Origin: Longimicrobium sp.
GTDB taxonomy: Bacteria; Gemmatimonadota; Gemmatimonadetes; Longimicrobiales; Longimicrobiaceae
Direction of reading: 5' to 3'
DNA: 45,078 bases
Assembly (NCBI GenBank): GCA_036389795.1
Contig: DASVWD010000065.1
Span: 1-45,078 of the forward strand
Part shown: one piece after another, positions 40,723 to 45,078 of the stretch
Position numbering within the stretch: the first letter of the stretch is position 1
Layout: each line of letters begins with the position of its first letter
Made by a program: the position numbers and the translations under genes
The notes under the pieces: model-generated
Seen by the model: the letters and a program-made list of their open reading frames with translations, nothing else
Told to the model about the DNA's origin: nothing
Database searches by the model: none

Positions 40723-41031
40723 CTACTCCGGCGCCATGGCGACCTCGTAGTGCACCGAGCGCTCGTCGAAGCGCGAGAGGAGCCTGCGCGCCTCGGGCGG
40801 GACGACGGCGATCTCGTAGTCCTCTCCGGCGAAGGCGCGTACGGCGTCCATGCTCGCGAAGAAGGTGAGCGTGGCGAACTCGACGCCCTCCTCCACGTCG
40901 CGCCGCATCAGGTACGCGCCGCGGTAGCCCTTCACGCGGTGGATGCCGGGAAGCACCTTGGTCCGCAGCAGCTGCTCGTAGGCGTCCGCGTTCTCCTGCG
41001 TGGTCCATCCTCTCCAGAATCGTCCGATCAT
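40723..41031 (-). CDS. ABM-like (dimeric alpha-beta barrel) small protein (102 aa)
   Basis: Opens MIGRFWRGWTTQENADAYEQLL, followed by VLPGIHRVKGYRGAYLMRR, VEFATLTFFASMDAVRAFAG and an ending SVHYEVAMAPE. This is the pattern of dimeric ferredoxin-like 'antibiotic biosynthesis monooxygenase' proteins, which as a family include heme-degrading and quinone-forming enzymes as well as proteins of unknown role; no catalytic assignment is possible here. ATG at 41031; the frame upstream to 41160 reads repeat-derived codons and is not counted. It ends in the convergent inverted repeat. Confidence 0.85.
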   Translation of the reverse strand: MIGRFWRGWTTQENADAYEQLLRTKVLPGIHRVKGYRGAYLMRRDVEEGVEFATLTFFASMDAVRAFAGEDYEIAVVPPEARRLLSRFDERSVHYEVAMAPE

Positions 41032-41090
41032 CGTCTTTGTCGTTGGCCGCAAGGGGTTTGCCGGCCGCGCGGGGTTGCGGGCGAATGAAT

Positions 41091-41150
41091 TCGCTGCAAC
41101 AACGACACGAAGTCCGCCTGCGCGGACTCCCACGCGGAGATCCGTGCGCT
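41091..41150. repeat. GTCCGCC-GCGGAC repeat, copy at 41.1 kb
   Basis: GCTGCAACAACGACACGAAG, AGTCCGCCTGCGCGGACT and CACGCGGAGATCCGTGCG. Matches the element at 5600-5660 in the palindrome core. Lies in the gap between the ABM-like and TIGR04283 genes. Confidence 0.6.
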
Positions 41151-41179
41151 CCGCGAGCATGCGCGCGCACTCCGATCTT

Positions 41180-41866
41180 CTATCGATACCGCTCCGCCAG
41201 CACGGCCGGGTCGGCGCCGCGCCAGTAGGACCAGCGCAGGCGCCACATCAGCAGCATGGTGCGGAAAACGCCGCGCCGCTCCCAGCGCCGGCTGGAGGTG
41301 ACGACCGTCTCGCGCAGGCAGAGCGGCGGGCCCAGCCGCTTGAGCGCGCGGCTGAGCGCCACGTCCTCCATCAGCGGCAGGTCGGGGAAGCCGCCGGCGC
41401 GGCGGAACCAGTCGCGGCGCACGAACACGGCCTGGTCGCCCGTGGCGATCCCCGACAGCCGCGAGCGCAGGCCGATCATCCGCTCGACCACGCGCAGCAC
41501 CGGGTGCCGGCCGGTAAGTCGCACGTCGAAGCGCCCCCACCCGCGCCCCGTGCGCTCCAGCCCGCCCAGGACCAGCGAGTCGGCACCCGGCGGCAGGTGC
41601 GTGTCGGCGTGCAGGAAGAGGAGCACGTCGCCCGCGGCCGCGGCGGCGCCGGCGTTCTGCTGGCGCGCTCTGCCGCGCTCCGCCGCCAGCACCCGGTCCG
41701 CCAGCGGCCGCGCCAGCTCGGCCGTGGCGTCCGCGCTCCCGCCGTCCACCACGATCACCTCGTGCCCCCGCGCCCGCAGCGGCCCGAGCGCCGCGAGCGT
41801 CTCCACGATCCCCTCCGCCTCGTCGAGCGCGGGGACGACGATGGAGAGGCGCGGGCCTGCGGACAT
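41180..41866 (-). CDS. TIGR04283-type family 2 glycosyltransferase (228 aa)
   Basis: GT-A fold glycosyltransferase: LSIVVPALDEAEGIVETL, VIVVDGGSADAT (nucleotide site), RGRARQQNAGAAAAAGDVLLFLHADT (DxD-like HAD motif), GIATGDQAVFVRRDWF and LMEDVALSRAL. These match the group named TIGR04283, annotated as arsenosugar-biosynthesis-associated glycosyltransferase in some genomes. Here no arsenosugar methyltransferase or radical SAM gene is adjacent, so the sugar acceptor is unknown. Opposite in direction to the TIGR04282-type gene about 0.6 kb away; such pairs often co-occur. Start ATG at 41866. Confidence 0.9.
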   Translation of the reverse strand: MSAGPRLSIVVPALDEAEGIVETLAALGPLRARGHEVIVVDGGSADATAELARPLADRVLAAERGRARQQNAGAAAAAGDVLLFLHADTHLPPGADSLVLGGLERTGRGWGRFDVRLTGRHPVLRVVERMIGLRSRLSGIATGDQAVFVRRDWFRRAGGFPDLPLMEDVALSRALKRLGPPLCLRETVVTSSRRWERRGVFRTMLLMWRLRWSYWRGADPAVLAERYR

Positions 41867-42254
41867 GGGAGCCGGGGAGCGGTGTCGTAAAGTCGACCAG
41901 GAATCCAGGCCGAATTCCTCGGATCAGTGTGCAACGGCTCGCTGAAAGGATGTCATTCCGAGCGGCGCCGCAGCACCGAACGAACCTTCACACCAGGCCG
42001 GGCGGCGTCCGAGGAATCTACCCACCCCGCCGGGTGGCTGGTTCTCCGCACGGATTCGACCTCGCTGCAGCCGCGGGTAGATTCCTCGGGAGCCCGGCCA
42101 GCTTCGGTGGCACCGCGGGTTCAGTGCATCGGGCTCCACTCGGAATGACATCTCTCGGGATGCCTGGTGGCTCTCGGAAGATGGTATCAGGATCGTGAGA
42201 TACGAAAGGCCGGGCCCGTGGCGAGCCCGGCCTTTCGCTCGGCGCCTCTCGCGG
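41867..42254. repeat. Gap with large GTCAT palindrome and strong terminator
   Basis: The 388-base gap has one big imperfect palindrome at about 41948-42152: it starts GATGTCATTCCGAGCGGC and ends CCACTCGGAATGACATC, with CCGAGGAATCTACCC / GGTAGATTCCTCGG inside. Downstream is a terminator at 42203-42237. No gene seen. Confidence 0.75.
42203..42237 (-). terminator. Intrinsic terminator of the secreted paralogue gene
   Basis: CGAAAGGCCGGGC and GCCCGGCCTTTCG pair over 13 bp around a 9-base loop, 18 bases after the stop at 42255; on the minus strand the stem ends in CTTTCGTATCTC. Confidence 0.75.
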
Positions 42255-43100
42255 TCAGCGGGGGCCGGCGGCCTGCTGCACCACGCGGGCGTTGAGGACG
42301 CGGCCGGCCTGGTCGAGCGTGTACTCGATCAGCGCGCCGGAGGCGTGGCGCACGGTGCGCACCGTCTGGCCGGCGGCGTTGGTGGCCGTGCGCACCAGCG
42401 GCAGGGTGGTGACGGAGCCCAGCGTCCGCGTCCCCACCACCTGCCCCGCCGTGTTCAGCGTCCGCTCGACGATGCCGCCCGTCTGGCCGAGCGTGGTCTG
42501 CACCGTCTGCCCCAGCGTGTTGACGGTCTGGCTGAGCAGCCCGCCCGGCCGGGTGGCGTTGTCGAGCGTGCGGCCCACCGCGCCCACGGCCTGCTCCGCC
42601 ACGCCGCCGGGCCGGAGCGCGGCGCCCGCCACCCCGCCCACGGTGCCCACCAGCGTGTCGACGGTGGTGAGCACCTGCGTCAGGATCTGCGGGTTGCGGT
42701 CGAGCGTGGCCAGCACGCGGTTGACGATGCGGGCCACGTTGTCCAGGTCGACGTAGACGTACGCCTCGGCCCGCACCCCCACCAGCTCCAGCTGCACGCG
42801 CTGGATCGAGATGTCGGCGCCCGCCACCAGCGTCACCAGGTTGGCGGCGTTGGCGTCGAGCGCCAGGTGCGCGCGCACGTCCGCCACCGTCAGGCCGATG
42901 GAGTCCACCGAGAGGTTCGGCACCTCCAGCACCACGTCGTAGTTGGACGTGCCCGTCTGCGCGCCCCCCTGCGCGGCGCGCTGCACCGGGACCGGCGCGG
43001 GGGACGGCCTGGCGCGCGCGGTGTCCTGCTGCGCGGCCGCCCCCCGGGCCGCCACGACCAGGAGCAGCGGCAGCGCGACGCTCAGCCCGGGACACCTCAT
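42255..43100 (-). CDS. Secreted protein with glycine/threonine-rich amphipathic repeats, paralogue A (281 aa)
   Basis: Signal peptide MRCPGLSVALPLLLVVAARGAAAQ (AxA cleavage), then a Pro-rich linker. The N-terminal domain (about residues 50-140, NYDVVLEVPNLSVDSIGLTV ... GVRAEAYVYVDLDNVARIV) is beta-rich and ends in a valine helix. The C-terminal half holds three approximate 21-23-residue repeats beginning GG (GGVAEQAVGAVGRTL, GGLLSQTVNTLGQTV, GGIVERTLNTAGQVV) and ends with a conserved RTATNAAGQTVRTVRHASG / IEYTLDQAGRV segment. No known family. Function unknown; secreted or outer-membrane associated by inference. The downstream terminator shows it is a single-gene transcript. Almost the same C-terminus occurs in the gene at 43837, in opposite orientation. 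Confidence 0.85.
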   Translation of the reverse strand: MRCPGLSVALPLLLVVAARGAAAQQDTARARPSPAPVPVQRAAQGGAQTGTSNYDVVLEVPNLSVDSIGLTVADVRAHLALDANAANLVTLVAGADISIQRVQLELVGVRAEAYVYVDLDNVARIVNRVLATLDRNPQILTQVLTTVDTLVGTVGGVAGAALRPGGVAEQAVGAVGRTLDNATRPGGLLSQTVNTLGQTVQTTLGQTGGIVERTLNTAGQVVGTRTLGSVTTLPLVRTATNAAGQTVRTVRHASGALIEYTLDQAGRVLNARVVQQAAGPR

Positions 43101-43215
43101 CGCAACCTCCCGCGTGTGGTTCGCGCGGAAGCCGGGTGCCTCCGCGTCGTCTCACCCCTCCATCCTTCCGCCGGACCGCCGGCCGCGCCGGGCGCAGGCT
43201 CCGTGCCGCCCCGCG

Positions 43216-43698
43216 TCAGGGCCGGGGCGGGGGCGGAGGTGCGCGACTGGCCGTGTCGCGCGCGGCCGGGGCGCAGGGGAGCGGCCGCCCCCGCGCGGCC
43301 GCCGAGTCCGCCGCCAGCCCCAGCAGGCACGCGGCCTCCAGCCGGCCCACGATCTCCACCGCCACGTACACGTCGCGGTAGGTGACCCCCGGCTGCACCC
43401 GCTCCGGGAGGTTGCGCCGCTCCAGCACCCGCACCCGCCCCGCCGTGTCTCCCGGCGCGCACCCGGTGAGGCGCACGCTGGCGCGCGGCTCGCTCTCGAA
43501 GCGCAGCTCGCGCGCGGAGACCGAGGCGCGGATCACCACGTCCGGGCGCCCCGCGGCCGAGTCGCCGCGCAGCGAGTCGGCGGCGGCCACTACTGGAGCG
43601 AGCGCGGCGCAGGGGTCCGGCGTCTGCGCGAGCGCCCCCCGCGCCCCCAGCAGGAGGAGCGCGAGGAGGAGGGCCGGGGCGCGGGTCGCAGGGTTCAT
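43216..43698 (-). CDS. Secreted Cys-containing protein of unknown function (160 aa)
   Basis: Signal peptide MNPATRAPALLLALLLLGARGALA, then a mature domain of about 110 residues with Cys at CAAL, GCAPG, AACLLG and PCAPA (four in all, possibly two disulfides), and a proline-rich tail. The middle (DVVIRASVSARELRFESEPRASVRL, TYRDVYVAVEIVGRL) is beta-rich. No family recognised. ATG 43698 follows AGGACCCCGAG, a modest Shine-Dalgarno. It lies between two paralogous secreted proteins and shares its direction with the first, 116 bases upstream of it. Confidence 0.75.
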   Translation of the reverse strand: MNPATRAPALLLALLLLGARGALAQTPDPCAALAPVVAAADSLRGDSAAGRPDVVIRASVSARELRFESEPRASVRLTGCAPGDTAGRVRVLERRNLPERVQPGVTYRDVYVAVEIVGRLEAACLLGLAADSAAARGRPLPCAPAARDTASRAPPPPPRP

Positions 43699-43836
43699 CT
43701 CGGGGTCCTTTCGCCGGGGCGTGCGCGGATCAACTTCCGTGCCCCGCCCGGCACGCTTCCTGCCCGCCGCACCTGGCCGGACGCGGGCCGTTGGGAGGTC
43801 CGCGGGCGTCCTCACCCGGAGAGGAGAAGCGCGCCG

Positions 43837-44697
43837 ATGCGAACGACGAGCGGGTGTGCGGTGCTGGTGGCGCTGGGGCTCCTGCTCCCCGCGGCGGCCG
43901 GGGCGCAGCGGGACCGGGACCGGCAGCCGGCGCAGCAGCGGGAGGTCGTCCAGTGCCGGGCGGCGCCGGGCGGCACGCAGCCGGGCCTGCCCCCGCGCGC
44001 GCAGGGGTACGACGTGGTGGTGAACGTCCCCGAGCTGTGCGTGGAGCGCATCCGGCTGGACGTCGACAACGTGGAGGCCCGCCTGGCGCTGCACGCCGCG
44101 GTGGCCAACCTGGTGCGCGTCAACGCCGGCGCCGACGTCTTCATCGGCGACGTGCAGCTGGGGATCAACGGCATCCGCGCCGAGGCGCTGCTGCTGGTGG
44201 ACCTGGACAACGTGGTGGCCGTCGTCGAGCGCACGCTCGCCTTCGTCGACGCCCACCCCGAGATCGTCTCGCAGCTCACGGGCACGGTGCAGCGCACCCT
44301 CGGCACGGTGGGCGGGGTGACCGGGGCCGCGCTCCGGCCGGGCGGCGTGGTGGACCAGGCGGTGGGCGCGGCCGGGCGGACGCTGGAGAACGTCACCCAG
44401 CCCGGCGGGCTCCTCACCCAGACCGTGAACACGCTGGGGCAGACGGTGCAGACCACGCTCGACCAGACGGGGAACCTGGTGGAGCGCACCCTCGACACCG
44501 CCGGGCAGGTGGTGAACACGCGCACGCTGGGCTCCATCACCAGCCTCCCCCTGGTGCGCACGGCCACCAACGCGGCGGGCCAGACGGTGCGCACGGTGCG
44601 CCACGCCTCGGGCGCGCTGATCGAGTACACGCTTGACCAGGCCGGCCGGGTGACGGGCGCCCGCGTGGTGCAGCAGGCTGGTAACCCGCGGGAGTAG
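43837..44697 (+). CDS. Secreted protein with glycine/threonine-rich amphipathic repeats, paralogue B (286 aa)
   Basis: Signal peptide MRTTSGCAVLVALGLLLPAAAGAQ, basic/Gln-rich linker, beta-rich N-domain (GYDVVVNVPELCVERIRLDV ... GIRAEALLLVDLDNVVAVV) and a C-terminal region with the same GG-led repeats (GGVVDQAVGAAGRTL, GGLLTQTVNTLGQTV, GNLVERTLDTAGQVV) as the gene at 42255. The last 65 residues are almost identical between the two. Start ATG 43837 follows GAGGAG; a frame running upstream to 42943 is noise on the back of other genes. No function assigned. Confidence 0.85.
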   Translation: MRTTSGCAVLVALGLLLPAAAGAQRDRDRQPAQQREVVQCRAAPGGTQPGLPPRAQGYDVVVNVPELCVERIRLDVDNVEARLALHAAVANLVRVNAGADVFIGDVQLGINGIRAEALLLVDLDNVVAVVERTLAFVDAHPEIVSQLTGTVQRTLGTVGGVTGAALRPGGVVDQAVGAAGRTLENVTQPGGLLTQTVNTLGQTVQTTLDQTGNLVERTLDTAGQVVNTRTLGSITSLPLVRTATNAAGQTVRTVRHASGALIEYTLDQAGRVTGARVVQQAGNPRE

Positions 44698-44753
44698 CAT
44701 GGCGACGACGCTGCGGCCCGATACGGATGAGATCGGATTGAGGCTGGAGAAGA

Positions 44754-44933
44754 TTACTCAAGATCACGTTGTAGGTCGACCATAGTTAGTTCGGGGAGCG
44801 CGGTTTCAGAATACCGGCTCTCGACTAAAAGGCTGTTCAGAGCATCAAACGCCTTCAAGCCCTCGGCTTCTCCGTTCAAGCTTACAGGGATTGATCGTCC
44901 ATATCTCAAGATGAGCTCATCACGAGATAGCAA
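44754..44933 (-). CDS. Small lower-GC ORF (59 aa), TTG start
   Basis: Reads LLSRDELILRYGRSIPVSL, then NGEAEGLKAFDALNSLLVES and ends DLQRDLE. TTG at 44933 is preceded by CGAGG six bases away, a decent Shine-Dalgarno. GC content is visibly lower than in other genes here, so a foreign origin is possible. Not recognised. It may be the second gene of an operon with the partial frame at the window edge. Confidence 0.45.
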   Translation of the reverse strand: MLSRDELILRYGRSIPVSLNGEAEGLKAFDALNSLLVESRYSETALPELTMVDLQRDLE

Positions 44934-44949
44934 TATCAGCCTCGGTTAT

Positions 44950-45078
44950 TCACGAAGCTCGGGACATTCGCCGTGCGGCTTTGCGGTCGCTGTCGGAGAG
45001 GGCCGTCGGGCGAGAGGTGTGTCTCAGGAGCACGACGCCCCTTTCCCCACGGGTGACCGGGAGGAGGCTCGGCGTCTC
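44950..45078 (-). CDS. Partial CDS at right edge (C-terminal 42 aa only)
   Basis: An open frame enters from the right edge and ends at 44950: GERGVVLLRHTSRPTALSDS then DRKAARRMSRAS. It ends 16 bases before the TTG start of the small gene, consistent with an operon. Too short to identify. Confidence 0.4.
   Translation of the reverse strand, partial: ETPSLLPVTRGERGVVLLRHTSRPTALSDSDRKAARRMSRAS

Noticed and set aside
42943-43836. Upstream extension of secreted paralogue B
   Set aside because: It runs antisense over paralogue A and the 160-aa gene; a signal peptide and Shine-Dalgarno at 43837 define the start.
1-45078. tRNA, rRNA, complete IS or transposase
   Set aside because: None could be recognised by eye on either strand; a tRNAscan/Infernal run would be decisive for RNA genes.

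Overview
This is a chromosomal window from a very GC-rich bacterium. The dense Gram-negative gene set (lipoprotein, TonB-dependent receptor, signal peptidase I, ECF sigma/zinc anti-sigma pair, large NAD-glutamate dehydrogenase) and the short-repeat families in the gaps suggest a Gemmatimonadota organism, perhaps Longimicrobium-like. That placement is inference; the window has no rRNA or tRNA to test it. I saw no tRNA, CRISPR array, prophage or complete IS.

Layout. 0-8 kb: lipoprotein, double-PAS histidine kinase, Hsp20, a small HTH-like protein, a succinate-semialdehyde-type aldehyde dehydrogenase and a membrane GGDEF-EAL protein. 8-13 kb: a 1626-residue NAD-glutamate dehydrogenase. 13.5-17.1 kb (minus): ECF sigma, zinc-finger anti-sigma and TonB-dependent receptor. 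17.6-18.5 kb (minus): a tightly packed operon of one winged-helix-like protein and two tiny membrane proteins. 18.7-22.8 kb: the most unusual region, with an unrecognised 528-residue protein, an endonuclease/exonuclease/phosphatase-fold protein split by two Ig-like modules, and a convergent coupled pair resembling small accessory proteins of secretion or contractile-injection loci. 23-36 kb (mainly plus): MoeB-rhodanese fusion, antiporter with USP and PTS-EIIA-like tails, threonine-dehydratase-like enzyme, ArsR/SRPBCC pair, redoxin, methyltransferase, signal peptidase I, cytochrome P450, threonine-synthase-like enzyme. 36-42 kb: M20 peptidase, a CTP-synthase-tail-like amidotransferase relative, HD-GYP phosphodiesterase, DUF486 protein, TIGR04282- and TIGR04283-type proteins and an ABM-like protein. 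42-45 kb: two secreted paralogues in inverted orientation around a third secreted protein, then a lower-GC right edge.

Functional links. Two genes bear on cyclic-di-GMP (GGDEF-EAL, HD-GYP). The sigma/anti-sigma/receptor operon looks like a self-contained envelope-response unit. Glutamate dehydrogenase and the aldehyde dehydrogenase both feed the TCA cycle. The 18.7-22.8 kb block could encode a nuclease-type effector with partners, but no VgrG, PAAR, sheath or tube gene is visible.

Intergenic DNA is rich in structured repeats: (i) 7-8 bp tandem arrays that in two places bound a core as inverted ends; (ii) five long imperfect inverted repeats, all downstream of a stop codon; (iii) palindromic GTCATYCCGAG elements; (iv) CTCTCCCGC/GCGGGAGAG hairpins; (v) a GGTTGAA / GTCCGCC-GCGGAC family. 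Two perfect palindromes sit on start codons (28849-28872 and 34717-34731) and are likely operators.
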